A DNA stretch of 64,000 nt. It comes from Cheilinus undulatus. Lineage: Eukaryota > Chordata > Actinopteri > Labriformes > Labridae. The DNA lies in the NCBI RefSeq assembly GCF_018320785.1, contig NC_054875.1:3713632-3777631 (forward strand). Reading direction: 5' to 3'. The notes under the pieces are model-generated. The model saw only the letters and a program-made list of their open reading frames with translations, did not search any database and had not been told where the DNA came from. Below, in pieces: positions 14,481 to 26,866 of this stretch; position 1 is the first letter of the stretch, and each line of letters begins with the position of its first letter. The translations under genes were made by a program, and so were the position numbers.

Positions 14481-15222
14481 TGATATTCTCGTAGAATCAA
14501 AGAGGAGCTTCAGTGACTTTCAAACAAAAAACGTCTGTGCACAAACAAAACTGCAGCTCCAGCTGCACCCAGTTTGACCTTTATGGAGAATGACTGATGC
14601 TGGAGGATTAGCACAAAGCTGAATATATGATAAAACAGAAGTCCATTTTAATGCAGCCATATTCCTGATAAAGAGCAGCTTTATTTAATTTTCTGTTTTC
14701 TATTTCCTGTTTTTATCTTCTTCACTCTATAACGTCTCTGTACCTCACCTCTGCACTCTGCAGCAGGTTACCGTGGTGATGACATCAATCTGTGCAGGCA
14801 TTAAGCTGCACGCAGAAACACAAACAGATCTATAAAAACAGCAGGGAACGATCAACAAGGGCCATTTAATACTAGAGATAATGTCAGAGTGCACTGCCTT
14901 TAAATGACCCTGTTACCATAGAAAGAGCCTGTGTTGTAACAGAAAATGGCAAATCTCCAGATAATAATAGTGGAAGTGTGATGAAAAAATATGTTATTAT
15001 TATTCATTTGTGTTTTATAACGTAATGCACCAGGACTAGGCAGAATCCAATTTTAATACCCTTAAATATGTCCAATTTTTTACCTCCACATAATTCAAAA
15101 CACATTTTACAATAAGCAGGTCAAACCATGCTTTCACTGGAAAGCAGAGGATACTCCCCTATCTGCAAATCATTCAAAAATATACATATAATATAGTGAT
15201 AATATAGTGTACAGTAATAAAC

Positions 15223-15372
15223 AGGGGCTAGATGGTGGCACAGGGGTTAGCACTGTTGCCTCACAGCAAGAAGGTCCCTGGTTTGCTTCCCGGTCAGGTC
15301 CTTTCTGTGCAGAGTTTGCATGCTCTCCCTGTGCACGCATGTAATCAAGCTTCCTCCCACAACACCCTGACA
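15223..15372 (+). mobile_element. tRNA-like SINE fragment
   Basis: GATGGTGGCACAGGGGTTAG followed by CACTGTTGCCTCACAGCAAG and a 3' CTTCCTCCCACAAC is the head and body of a short repeat very common in teleost genomes. The B-box-like GGTTTGCTTCCC is degenerate. Confidence 0.65.
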
Positions 15373-16971
15373 CCAAGAAGGAGGAGGAAACTCCATCCTT
15401 AGTGTGGAAGGCTTTCTGCTTTACACCTTAGAACCTTTGATCAACATGCTGCACCTGTGTTACTTTATTTCCATTTGGTACGACAGAATGCAAAAAGAAG
15501 AGGTGCTTTAGGAACTACACGGTGCCAGATCCATGCGTCCTGCTGTGTCTGGTCCTTGTATTCGAAAACACAAGAACATCAACGGTATGGTAGATCGTCT
15601 ATCCGACTGTGCACAAGCAGGCACATCTCCGTTTAACAGACCAGCCTTATTGTGCGCACTATAAAATCACATATCAACTATTTATTGCTGCAAATAATTT
15701 GTTTGCACAGGTGCATTCACTGCAATTTCAAAGCCTGTTCCTTACACCCCTGTGATGTTTTGCCTTCAGTATGAATGTGACAGAGGCCTAATGGGAATAT
15801 GAAATGATCCTTTTCTGTGTCGCATCAGAGGTAGTAACGGAGGTGCCTGTAGTGATAGATGCAAACAATCTAAAAAGCAACAAGCAGAGCCAACACCAGA
15901 CTGTACAGTTGTCTGTCCATGGTTTATTTAAAGCAGCAACAGGCAGACAGGGGTCTGCTGCTCTTTGGTTACTGCTGTCATTCCTGCATGAAATTCTGAC
16001 CAATCAGTGTATGTTCTCATACGCCACATGTTTCGGTGGGCTTCTAAATGTCCCCCTAGAAACAGAAAACATGAAGTAATTATTAAACAGTGGAACAACT
16101 TATCCATGATTCAGACCAGGGCAAACAAAGTACAGGTGAAAAAAATACCATAAGAGTGAAAATAGGAGTAACAATAGAAAACAAACAAATAAGAGATCTG
16201 TGGTGATACCAGCAGAATAAGAGATCTCTCTTCATGCAGAAACCTCTGATGGAGTTTGCAGTATGAATATCCAGAGGGAGGCTGTTTCCCGGTTTAGGAC
16301 CATAAAAAAAGAAGTACTCTCCTCAGATTTCTGATGTGACAGAGCTGGGACTACTGAGAGAGTCATTTCAATCTTAAGAAAAGGAAATCAGTCATTTTCG
16401 ACGTAGCGTGCGAGAGCCAGCTGATGGATGATTTCCACAAGGAGCTCCAGCTGGATGGAGGAGAGAATCAGAGCGACTTATTGAGCGCTCACATCCAAAA
16501 ATAAAATAAATAAACAGCCCAGTGTTGTTGCTCTGTGTTACTGTGAGAGATTGGGAGTCTCTCTAAGACAGTAATCATATTCCTATTTGTTTGTTTGAAA
16601 GATTGATGGTTGGCCCGAGTGTCCAATACAAAACGAAGCAATCAAAGGGAATTCAGAGCTAGTGTTCAGGATTTACATTTTTTATAAAACATGGTTTCAG
16701 AAGTGAACAATAAAACATTAACACCAGGCTTCAGCTTTTTCCCCTTTAACTGGAAATACAATTTTTATTTTTACTTCTCCAAAAGTTTTAAATGAGTCAT
16801 GAAGAACCTCTACAGTTTTCCCTGAGCTTTAAAAAAGTCAGGTTAAAGGAGTTTTTAAAGCTTTTCTTGTAGAAACAAAACAGAAATGAGCTTAAAAATG
16901 AGTTTATATGAAGATATCAGTGTTTAGATGTTAATGTTTGGAGGGGCAAACCTATAGAATACATATCAAAT

Positions 16972-17183
16972 TATCCATCCATCCATCCCTCCCTCCATCC
17001 ATCCGTCCGTCCGTCCATCCATCCATCTATCCATCCATCCATCCATCCATCCATCCATCCATAATCTATCCGTCCGTCCATCTGTTCATCCATCTGTCGG
17101 TCCGTCCATCAATCCATCCAACTGTCTGTCCGTCCATCCATCCATCCATCCATCCATCCATCCATCCATCCATCCATCCATCC
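16972..17183 (+). repeat. (ATCC)n microsatellite
   Basis: About 210 bp of ATCC repeats with GTCC and CTCC variants. The 91-codon Ile/His/Pro/Ser frame across it is an artefact. Confidence 0.97.
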
Positions 17184-17289
17184 GTCAGTGTAGCAGTAGA
17201 TCCGTACATGTAACAGCAAAGACCATGTTTGTTTTTCATATCACAGTTTTAACCATTCTTAATGATAAAGCAAAGACACAAGAAAATTT

Positions 17290-17334
17290 TCTGTTTATGT
17301 GTGAAAAAGAAGGGATTTTTCACACATAAACAGA
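17290..17334. repeat. Perfect 19-bp inverted repeat with 7-nt loop
   Basis: TCTGTTTATGTGTGAAAAA (17,290-17,308) is the exact reverse complement of 17,316-17,334. The loop is GAAGGGA. No target duplication or further pairing is seen outside the arms. Confidence 0.95.
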
Positions 17335-17917
17335 CAAGATTCTAAAATCTTTATGAGCTGTTAATTCACTTATAATTTCTGTTTTTCTCACGAAGAAAAT
17401 CAATAAATTAGTTTCATTTGAACAAATACTGAGGGTGAAACTGGGATTCTCTATCTAGAACTATTTTTTCTTTTGTTAGAAAGAAGAGAGTCATATGTAT
17501 TCTGCCTCATCATTGATGAAAATGACTCGGCGTATCACGCTGTGTCACAGCTAGTCTATTGTTTACATTTCATCTTTGAGTCTTTTATGAGAAACTTGAA
17601 AACTCAAGGACTGAACATTGGTATTTTATTCTTTATGAAGCCTTTGGACATGAAGTGCCTACTAATCTATGCCTCTTAAAACCCCCTCCTCCTGTAAACT
17701 CTGCTCTCATGAACTGTGCTGTAGAAATGATGTCTGATTTATGTGTTTCAACATATGTTTCATATTCCCTGTTGAGTCTAAATCTATATTTAGATCAGCC
17801 TTTTGCATTTGATTGGAGCAACACTACATCTGCTTTAGTATTTCTCAATTCTGGAATCTAGTGTGCAGCAGTTTTATTTCAATTTGGACATTACTGATGT
17901 TTTAGTACTTCTTTCTT

Positions 17918-18000
17918 GCCCTTATATGGGCATGAAAGGGGCATGTCTCTATGTTAATTGGGAGAAACATGCACAGGCTTCCAGCTTAAGAGGACATTGC
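17918..18000 (+). repeat. Dispersed repeat shared with 48,510-48,595
   Basis: CCCTTATATGGGCAT, TCTCTATG(T/C)TAATT and CTTCCAGCT occur in the same order and similar spacing at both places, one in an igsf21 intron and one just past the vps13d 3' end. The class is unknown. Confidence 0.55.
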
Positions 18001-18483
18001 ATTCACAAATTTTAGGAGCAGTTTAGCAGTTTACTTGTTTCGGCCTCTAAGTCGTCAACTGTTCACAGAAAGAAGAAACTGGGGTGCTGATTTAGTTCAG
18101 TTGGAGCGCAGCAGCAAAGATCTCACATTGGGGATCAACTAGAGATTTCTGCATAGAGAAACCAACAAAAGGTTATGTTTTGAGCTGTATACAACTATAT
18201 CAAATGTTCAACATGTGGAAAAAAAAATCTTAATTCTTAAGCCACATAGAAATGTTCAGATTAAAAAAAAAAGAAAGAAAGAAAGAAAAAACATTCCTAA
18301 TGATTAAAAAGAAGAAGTTGGATTGATAAGAGCAATCCTAAAATTCAATATGCTCTGTTTGAGCAGTGATCTGCAGAATTCTGGACTAATTGAAGTTTGT
18401 GGGGGGATTTCTGAAGGAGTTACTGTGATTGAACTGCTTCCATTGTTCCTGTCCAGCTCACTTGCCCCTCTCTGTCTTCTCAG

Positions 18484-19000
18484 GTGTACTTTAAACGGGA
18501 TGGTGAGCTCATCGAGGTGGTTCCACCTGGCCAGTTGTCTTCTTCCTCCTCCTCCTCAATAGAACAAAAAAAGAAACCAGTAAAGAGCCGAGGCCGGAGC
18601 CGAGCGGGACTCCTGAGCTCCCAGATTCACGTCAGTCGAGATCTGGACGACACTAAACTCCAGAAGTCTCTGTCCCCGCCTGAAAAAGAGGGGAGGCCTG
18701 CTCGGTTAGGACAAGATGGACCTGAACCGGGCCGGGAACAGGCGTCACAGTCGGGCCCTGAGCCAACCACAGAGGTGATCCCGGAGACGGTGGTGAGCCG
18801 GGAGTTTCCCCGCTGGGTGCAGAGCAGCGACCCGCTGTATTACTTCCAGCACCGACAGCAGGCGGCAGGCGATGGTACCATGGAGGTGAGAGCCATGCTG
18901 ACCTGGAGCCTGAACCCTCAGCTGGACAACGAGGCTCTGTTCAGCTGTGAGGTCAACCACCCGGCTCTGTCCATGCCCATGCAGGCCGAGGTCACATTGG
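18484..19000 (+). CDS. igsf21: igsf21 long exon: Ig domain 2 with large internal linker
   Basis: A 517-nt exon, phase 0 at the start, ending with one base of the next Ala codon. VYFKRDGELIEVVPPGQ leads into a Ser run and a basic stretch (IEQKKKPVKSRGRSRAG), then RDLDDTKLQKSLS, PETVVSREFPRWVQ, and finally LFSCEVNHPALSMPMQ, which carries the C-terminal Cys of Ig domain 2. About 165 residues separate the two Cys of this domain, against 60-75 usually, so a long linker interrupts the fold. The linker is the least conserved part; the flanks are clearly IGSF21. Confidence 0.95.
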
Positions 19001-20404
19001 GTGAGTCAAAATAATCACATGCAGGAAGTAAAACTCTCTCTGAAGCTAGTTAGTCCCATCATCTGGCTTTAGCACTGACTTTTTTATGAAGAGAAACTGA
19101 GATATCAGACTGCTGCAGAGGACTGTTGGAGAGAGAGTAGAATGCTCAGCTCCTGCAGGCCACACTGACCCCAAATTACTGACAAATCAAAGCTTTGGCG
19201 TGTGCATGCTTGAGTGTAATTAGACCAGACCTCAAAGAGCAGCCAGTCACTCTAAATTGAAGCTTCTGCCACCAGTAATTGTTGCAGTCATGTTTGGCTT
19301 TTTATAGTGGCTGGATTATTTTCAGATCTTAAGTGATTATAAAAACATGAGAGACCACAGACATGAGGACAGTTTCGACTGATTTTTAACATTGTAATCC
19401 TCCAAATGCACACCAGACTGTGAGACCACAGAGCTGCTGTTTGTAGTCATGATTTCAGTGTTGATTCCATACCAGTTTTAGTAATTTAGCAGCAAGCAAT
19501 CATATCGAGTGGGCAAAATATTCTAAGGACTACAGGGCATACCCAAATCTTATTTAAAAAATACCATTTTATGAACAGTATTTCATGTCTACAGGCCAGG
19601 TGGAACTTATTAGAAATCAAAATACGTGCTTGCTTTTGGTGCAAAATGTGTTGTTCTGCACAAACCAAACATGTTTGTTTAGCTAATGCATTTTACTTCA
19701 CAGTTACTGCCACTTTATGTTTCAGTTCATTTACGGCAATCTGTGCAGCTTAAATTAGCTTGATATAAAGACATTTAGCACATTTTGAGGGGCTTGGACC
19801 TTGATGTTGGCACCAGCGGTCCTCCTGGAAGACTGTTTGGATGATCAAAATCTATTATGATGCTTTTTTGAAGCATCATAACACCAATAATCTTTGAAGG
19901 CTAAGTCTTCTCTTTATAAAGATGCATAAGGAGCTACTTGGTTAGTTAAATCTGTCAGTCTTTTGTCATAAAAAGTTTGCCAGAGGTCGTTAAAGCATCT
20001 ACAATACTGATAATATTCCACTAATACTTTTGGCTTGTGCAGTGCAGGGAAAAAGTTTTGCCTTCCTCCTGATTCCTTGTTTTTTTGCATATTTGTCACA
20101 CTTAAATGATTCAGATCATGAAACAAATTCTCAAATGAGACAAAGATAACCAGAGTAAATACAAAATGCAGTTTTTAAATGATTTCGTCTATTAAGGGAA
20201 AAAAGCCATCCAAACCTACCCGTCCCAATGTGAAAAAGTCACTGCTTCCCCTTGTTAAATTATAAATTAACTGTGATTAACCACCTGTTTTCAAAAAGCT
20301 GAGTTCAATTTCACTATCCACACCCAGACCTGATTACTGCCAGGCCTGCTGAAGCCAGAAATCCCTTAAATAGAACCAGTCTGACAAAGTGAAGTAGACT
20401 CATC

Positions 20405-20557
20405 ATGGCACCATCTGAAGAAATTCAAGACAGAAACAAAGTCACTGACATCTGTCAGTCTGGGAAGGATTACAAAAACATTTCAAAGAGTTTGAGATTC
20501 CAGCCAATCACGCTGAGAGCCATTATCCACAAACAGAGAAAACTTAAACAGTGGTGA
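20405..20557 (+). pseudogene. Tc1-like transposase remnant, N-terminal HTH part
   Basis: An open stretch of 50 codons begins MAPSEEIQDRNKVTD and includes CQSGKDYKNISKSL and LRAIIHKQRK, typical of the DNA-binding helix-turn-helix half of Tc1-type transposases, then meets TGA. Downstream to about 21,275 the frame is broken many times and no catalytic DDE triad can be read. Non-functional. Confidence 0.8.
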
Positions 20558-21279
20558 ACCTTCCCAGGAGTAGCCAGCCTACCAAAATGACTTCAAGAGC
20601 ACATGGATGACTCATCCAGGAGGTCCTGGGACAGACCTGCAGGCCTCAATGGCTCTGTTAAGGTCAAAGTTCATGATTCAACAATAAGAAAAGACCGGGG
20701 AACAATGGCATCATGGGGAGTTCCAAGGCCAAAACTACTGCTGATCAAAAAGAACACAAAGGCTTGTCTCACATTTGACTAAAAACATCCTGATGATCCT
20801 CAAGACTTCTGGGAAAATATTCTGACGACTGACCAGACAAAAGAAGAACTTAAAGAACTTAGTAAAACTAACACAGCATTTCACCAAAAGAACCGGACCT
20901 GGACCACTTGGAGCCATGAATTCTGCTCTCTATCAGAAAATCCTGAAGGAGAATGTCCGGCCATCAGTTCATGACTTGTGTTATGGAGCAGGACAATGAT
21001 CCCAAACACTCCAGCAAGTTCACCTCTGAATGGGTTAAAGAAACTAAATGAAGGTTCTGGAGTGGTCTAGTCAAAGTCTCCGCTAAAAGCTGACTGAGAT
21101 GCTGTGGTATGACTTTGAACAGGCTGTTCATGCTGGAAAACCCTCCAGTGTGTCTGCATAACAACAATTCTGCAAAGAAGAGTGGGACAACATTCCTCCA
21201 CAGCGATGTGAAAGACTCACTGACAGTTATCAAAAATGCTTGATTGCAGTTGTTGCCTCCAAGGATGGAAAAACCAGTT

Positions 21280-23229
21280 CAGGGTATATACAGTAATCCT
21301 TAAGTTAAATTTAATACCTTTTTTACTACCTTCGAAATTTTTTTAAAACCATCACGACACTGAGTTGCAAGTGTTAATCAGCGACCTTTCTAACGTTTAT
21401 GCAGATTTTGCTTAACAAATTATTAGAGTACCCTAACCCTAACCAAAGTAAGATTTCTGCCACAGCTGCCCTAAATTAACAGCATTGTTAATTACCAAAA
21501 ATCATTTCTTATGTTTCTGCAATGGTTAATACACCAATATGTAGAAGCTCTTTAACCCAAATGATATTTTTAATGCTAAAATAGAATTATTATTGTTATC
21601 CATGAATTTTCAAATTTACTGATGTACAAAAAAACTGAAAAAATAGTAGAGCACATTAATATTTCTTGATTAATATGTCAGATTATAGTTATTTACTGTC
21701 ATTCCTGAACAGAAAAATGAGTTTTAGTGGTTGAATGTTATGCTTGATTAATTTCTGACTTCTCAGAAAAGCCCAGTGAGCCGGCTCAAAATTGGGTGAA
21801 TTCAGTTTGAAATCCCTCATTCCTGTTCAAAACGTGGAGAGCTGACTGAAAATGAAAGAGTCCACATTAAAGCACTTCATGATGCTGGATGGTCTCTGAG
21901 ACAAATATGACAGGTGGTCTAATACATTTGTTAAGCACTGTATGTAACACTATACACAACAGAATAGATTTAGAGACTCACTGATGTTGACCACATATTG
22001 CACATTTATTTCACCTCGTGAATAAAAATTTTAAAAACGACATATGTGCAATAAAGAGATAGTTCCAGCACACTGACTGGCATTCACTGCATGAACTGTT
22101 GAATTGCTATTGATTTAACATGAACATGTTGAGTAGGCCTAATATGAACTCATGAGCAAAAGAATCTTATGACAAGTGTCTTAATTGCATGGCCTTTTCT
22201 TCAATAATTTTGTCCATTTTAACCAGTTCCTGTTTTTTCTCTGTGTATCTCCTTCTGAGTGTATTGGATTTAGTGATTAGCCGGGCTGTTTTTGACAAAT
22301 GGCCCAGCCTTGTTGATGCCATCAACAAGCTGTTTTTTGAAGAAGGATGCTAATCCAAATCTGATGATGTAACCGGTTTTGTCTTTACCACACGTGAATG
22401 ACTTTGCGATGTCAGAGTTGGGAAACATTTCTTAAAACAGCCCCACTATTCCTTTGTTGGAGTTCAATGAATGGTATTTAACTGCAGTGTTTAGACACCA
22501 CACAGCCTCCGCGCGCAGAGTTGGTGTGGTGCCCATACTCATCCGGAGGTCTGATGCAGTTACTGGAGCCGTAATGTTGGCTAGTACCATGGCACTAGTT
22601 AGCGGTGGTGGTGGTGGTGCAGCAGCACAGAAAGTTGAGAGTGGTAGAGTTAACTGCTCTCGCTGACCGCACATTCCATTTTTATGTTTAGTGGATTGCA
22701 CATGCGACCAAAATGCGTTAGCTCCCATCCAGTTGACGTTGATGTTTTTTTTTTAAAAACTGAACAATAAGCCTGCTGGTTACTCCCTATTACAGGCCTG
22801 AGCCAGTCCTTAAACACTGGGTCTTCCACCCCGCTGTCAGAAAACTTGCATTTGCTCATGACGACGATGATGGTTGTCTGGGTGTTGAAGATAAGCCAGC
22901 CAGTTGGCTACTCAGTTGAGCGCGCAACGTGTTTACGACCACTGAATATGACATCATCAAACAAAGCCTACAAAGTTGAGACTTCAGGATTGAGATGAGG
23001 ATCTTCAATTATGTGCCCAGACATGCTAGCCCACATTTAAACGAACTAACACGAACTTTAGCAGATAGAATTTCAATCGGAACAGGACACCTCATAGCCT
23101 GAAAAAATAATTTTTTTTTTTTTTTTTTAAAATGCCTCTAAAACCACATTTAACACTTTTAATGGCCTTAAATTTGGCAATTCTAATTTATCACCTTTTA
23201 ATACTTTTTAAAACCCCGCGGACACCCTG
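21280..23229 (+). mobile_element. hAT-like insertion inside the Tc1 element
   Basis: Ends CAGGGTATATACAG and GCGGACACCCTG, with inverted subterminal AT-rich stretches (TTTAATACC... and ...TTTTAATACTTTTTAAAACC), interrupt the Tc1 element. The target duplication is unclear (only CAGTT-like flanks agree). The 1.9-kb interior holds a Tc1 MITE, a (GGT)n patch near 22,603-22,618 and a poly(T) run near 23,108-23,128. There is no recognisable protein. Confidence 0.65.
21405..21942 (+). mobile_element. Tc1/mariner MITE copy 1
   Basis: Nearly identical by eye to 55,361-55,907. The right terminus GGTGGTCTAATACATTTG then TTAAGCACTGTA is intact; the left terminus is worn (TTTTGCTTAACAAAT). It contains CCCTAACCCTAACC. 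Near 21,870 a frame reads ALHDAGWSLRQI, a Tc1-family transposase helix-turn-helix remnant, before a stop. Confidence 0.85.
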
Positions 23230-23929
23230 CAGTTACTCTGTTTTCGGGCCAGGTAAGTTTGGGTGGACTTTTCCCTTAATAAATGAAATTATTATTTAAA
23301 AACTGACATTTGTATTCACTCAGATTATCTTTGTCTAATATTAAAATGAGTTTGAGGAATACAGTAAGGCACAATATCTTTCACTTATGTTATCTGGCCT
23401 ATATTTCTCGTTATTTCTGTGATAAATGAGAGTTGAATAAATAAATATCTCATGAAAACAGTGGGACTTGTTGGTAAAACAGAGTTACTGTTAAGAATCG
23501 TGTCCCTTTAAGGCTGCCATGGAAGAATTAATGTGCTTGGGAAAAAGGAAATTTGAGTTTTTTTTAATTGTATGGAGAGTTTAATGACTCTGCCTAATGG
23601 TTATTTATGTCAACGATTAATTTATGTGAGCACAGAGTTCATCTAAAGCTTTGCGGCTGCTTCTTAACAACTTAATGCTTCATCAGTGACTTTTACAGCC
23701 ATGCAGACTCCCACTCTCACACTCGTGATGATGATGAAGACCAGTCCTGGTGCATACCAATGAAGTCTGCAGCGGTGGACTTTGGGATCCAGCTACTGAA
23801 TGATTTAAAGAAAATTATAGGATGTACAGCTCCATGAAGGTTGCCCAAGGTTGTCTTTGCTTTGACGATGAGTTAAGGGTCAGTCGGTGCAACTTCAGAG
23901 GCCGCCTGGTTAACCAAATAATAAATATT

Positions 23930-24110
23930 CAGAATATTCAGTAAATACTGAAGTCAGACTCAGTCAGAGGAGTTCTGACGGATGATGTGAACTTTCTGAA
24001 GAGATAATGAGATGAATAATGAGAGCTTTAGAGATTTACACTTGGAGGACAACTTCAGGGCTAAAAGAGAGCACCAAGGGCAGACCACTGAGTTTATTTA
24101 CTCAGGTTAA
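23930..24110 (+). repeat. Direct repeat copy 1, upstream of exon 25,261
   Basis: Shares with 26,985-27,165 the blocks TGACGGATGATGTGAA, GAGATAATGAGATGAAT and GAGAGCACCAAGGGCA in the same order and orientation. The class is unknown. Confidence 0.7.
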
Positions 24111-24389
24111 CCATGAGCAACTTTAAACTGAACAGTAAAAAGTCCTGCAGCAGCTCATTTAAACAGGAAATATTTGTAAAGATATCTGGACAAACAAGTA
24201 TTTTAACATCCTCTTTAAATCATCAACGAGTCAAACCACCAACATCAGTGGTACAACTCCTTCCTTTTGTCTCTGTCTGGGTTGGCTGGAAGTCATTGAA
24301 GTAGTGGTCCAGATACGGCGACCACAAAACCTGAATGGGTGATGTCACTGAGAACATAGCTTGTTGTTTGTAGTAACACGTCAGGACTT

Positions 24390-24835
24390 ACGGACTCTGC
24401 ATGGGCACCACATCTCGTGCACCTGATATTTGTGACTCATAAGCAGAGAATTGGCTCTATTTCGAGAGCCTTCCGGATGTCCAAGCTCCTCACCTTATCT
24501 CCAAGGCTGAGCCCAGAAGCCCTCCTAAGGAATCTCGTTTCGACTGCTTGTATCCGCGATCTCTTTCTTTCTTACCCAGAGTTCATGACCATAGGTTTGC
24601 CCAGCTCCCTCTTCACCACAACGCTCCGGTACAATGCCCACAGTACTGCTGATGCTACACCAATCCTCCTGTCAATCTCACAGTCCATTCTACCCTCACA
24701 CGCGAACAAGACCCCGAGGTACTTAAACTCCTTCACTTGAGGCAAAGACATTTCCCAAACGGAGGGAGCAGTCCACTGTTTCCCAGCAGAGGAGTATGGC
24801 CTCAGACTTGGAGGTGCTGCAGTCAATCTTGCTAA
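24390..24835 (-). pseudogene. LINE reverse-transcriptase fragment (C-terminal side)
   Basis: The minus strand reads MSLPQVKEFKYLGVLFACEG, then DRRIGVASAVLWALYRSVVV and KRELGKP, the end of the reverse-transcriptase region of a non-LTR retrotransposon very common in teleosts. Further pieces (LSLRDK-like) follow in other frames. Truncated and frameshifted. The clade is not assigned. Confidence 0.85.
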
Positions 24836-24904
24836 AAAAAGATAATGATGGATCTTGATTAATCACGATTCATACATTAATGTTGACAGGCCTATAAAAT
24901 ATGC

Positions 24905-25072
24905 ATTAAAAAATGTCTGATCCACAGGACACAGACCCTGGTTTAAGTCCAACCTGTGGCTGTCTTCCCCACAAATTTTTCCCCTCTCTGTCTCCATGAT
25001 TTCCTTCTCTTTCCACCTTCCTGTCCCTCTAAACAAAATCAAAACACCCTCAATAAATCTTTAAAAATGTTT
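24905..25072 (+). mobile_element. SINE-like fragment
   Basis: The CT-rich body (TTCCCCTCTCTGTCTCCATG) and CAATAAATC tail resemble the repeats at 11,209 and 62,362. The tRNA-like head is decayed. Confidence 0.5.
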
Positions 25073-25232
25073 GATTGTTGTTATCAGTATAAAGAAAGAA
25101 TAAGAGAAGACTGAATGAGAACAATAAACAGACTCAGCCTCTCTCCAGCTGGTTTAAGCCCAGATTCACAGAGAGTAGGTGGATATAGTCTGAGCTGGAG
25201 GGTACATCCTTTAAATATGAGTTACATGCTAA

Positions 25233-25376
<144 letters not shown>

Positions 25377-26216
25377 TGAATGTTGTCAATAGGACGGATG
25401 CATTCCTGTAAAAAAGGGAACACTTCTAACCACTCTTTTTTTCAAAGTGTACCACAAGTTTTTGGATTGAGTTTCTCCCCTCCAGGCGACGATTGGTTTC
25501 ACTTTTTTTCTGCCCACTTTGAAAATCTCGCTGCAGAGACTCCACTTACATTCAGTCGTGTGATGAAGGGAAGCTGTTTCAAACAGGGACAAAGTTAAAT
25601 CTTCCCAAACCGGCTCTTCAAAAGAAATGTGGAGATTTTTTTTGTTGCTTTTTGGCGTCAGCGTTTCCATTTCTTAATGAAGCATCTACGAGGGCTCTTC
25701 TGTATTTCAACCTTACTATAAATCACATTAATAAAGAGTACCTTTTCATGAGGCAGCCTTCACTCTTCAGCCGTATTTTCCCTTTTAAAGCTGAGTGGTT
25801 TCAAAGTAAGAATGCAAACAGAAGTGTTATTTTTGCCTGCTGGAGCAGCAGCCTGCAGCAGAGCTCCTGAAGGAGGAAGATGAGGAGGAGAAGAGGCGGA
25901 GGGGGTTGCTCAAGGACACTTTAGATGGATAGACGTGCTTTTATGGTAATTTTGCACCACATTTAGATGCAAATTATTTCCACATCTAACAAATAAATCT
26001 GTTTCTTACATCCTAATAAATTCCCATAGTTCCTCCCTCTGGGATGTGACTGTAAACACTCACCGACACTGCTTCTATGTTTTTCCTGGAAACTTTCCGC
26101 TCAGAAACACAGTGCAGGTGTCGGTGTCTTACAGTACAAACATGTTTAAATTTGTTTCTTTTATTGACACGTTTTCTTAAATATGACTTATTTTCTGAGC
26201 CCTAAAGCCACATATC

Positions 26217-26373
26217 TAAGGCTTCAGGATGAAAGCCACTGGGCATGTTTCTAAGGTTAGGCTTTGACGTGAAGCCCACTGGCCATGCTTCTGAGGTAAG
26301 GTTGAGGCGTGAAGCCCACTGGTCATATATCTAAGGTCAGGCTTAGGCGTTAAGCCTGCATACCACATGTCTA
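26217..26373 (+). repeat. 40-bp minisatellite, 4 units
   Basis: Four units near TAAGGTTAGGCTTTGACGTG + AAGCCCACTGGCCATGCTTC, the outer ones diverged. It runs directly into a telomere-like stretch. Confidence 0.85.
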
Positions 26374-26440
26374 GTGTTAGGGTAATGGGTTAAGGGTTAG
26401 GTCAGGATTAGGGTTAGGGTGGGGTAAGGTTAGGCTTAGG
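26374..26440 (+). repeat. Interstitial telomere-like repeat
   Basis: Degenerate TTAGGG-type motifs, including ATTAGGGTTAGGGTGGGG near 26,408-26,425, directly follow the 40-bp minisatellite, whose own units carry TAAGGTTAGG. It may have grown from that motif and need not mark an old telomere. Confidence 0.75.
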
Positions 26441-26864
26441 TATAATTCAGTCCTACTCACATGATCCATTCATTATATTAATTGCAACTGATTAATCACA
26501 AAATCTATAATCATGTAGAATTTTATGTACTGTCACCAGAAATAGTCAGACAAAATGTATGCAGGCATGTCTCCTAGGGCTCATGTAATATGCGCATTTC
26601 AAATATGTCAGTTTTGACCTGTCTCTATAATAATCCCCACTGGGATTGAACTGGGAACCAGTGGACTTTAGGGTGTTGGCCAGATGGATGTGGCGTATAT
26701 CCCAGGCCATGCATATGTCAAACAGGCTATCTGGTGTTTCAGTTTATTTGGGCGTTCACAGAGGGAGTTTGATTCTGCAGACATATAACAATCAGATGCA
26801 CAATTATAGCTCTGCCTTATATCATAGATGCAGAACTTAAACACAGGTATCAGTCCTGACCCAA

Positions 26865-26866
<2 letters not shown>

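Larger units (their letters stand above)
20037..23357 (+). mobile_element. Tc1-like DNA transposon, interrupted and decayed
   Basis: The left end (GTGCAGTGCAGGGAAAAAG and the subterminal AAAGATAACCAGAGTAAATAC) is matched in inverse form at 23,250-23,357 (TTTCCCTTAATAAATGAAAT, TTATCTTTGTCTAATATTAA). Between them lies degenerate transposase DNA (20,405-21,275), cut at 21,280 by a later insertion. The outermost right terminus is lost. A related copy lies inverted at 49,725-50,720. Confidence 0.8.

Noticed and set aside
16938..17213. 91-codon Ile/His/Pro/Ser frame
   Set aside because: A translation of the ATCC microsatellite.
18080..18140. tRNA-like A-box sequence (TTTAGTTCAGTTGGAGCGC)
   Set aside because: No matching B box or cloverleaf; at most a decayed SINE head.
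20964..21233. 89-codon minus-strand frame
   Set aside because: It is antisense to decayed Tc1 transposase sequence.
22432..22728. 98-codon minus-strand frame with a Pro run
   Set aside because: It lies inside the hAT-like insertion and the Pro run is a GGT microsatellite read backwards.
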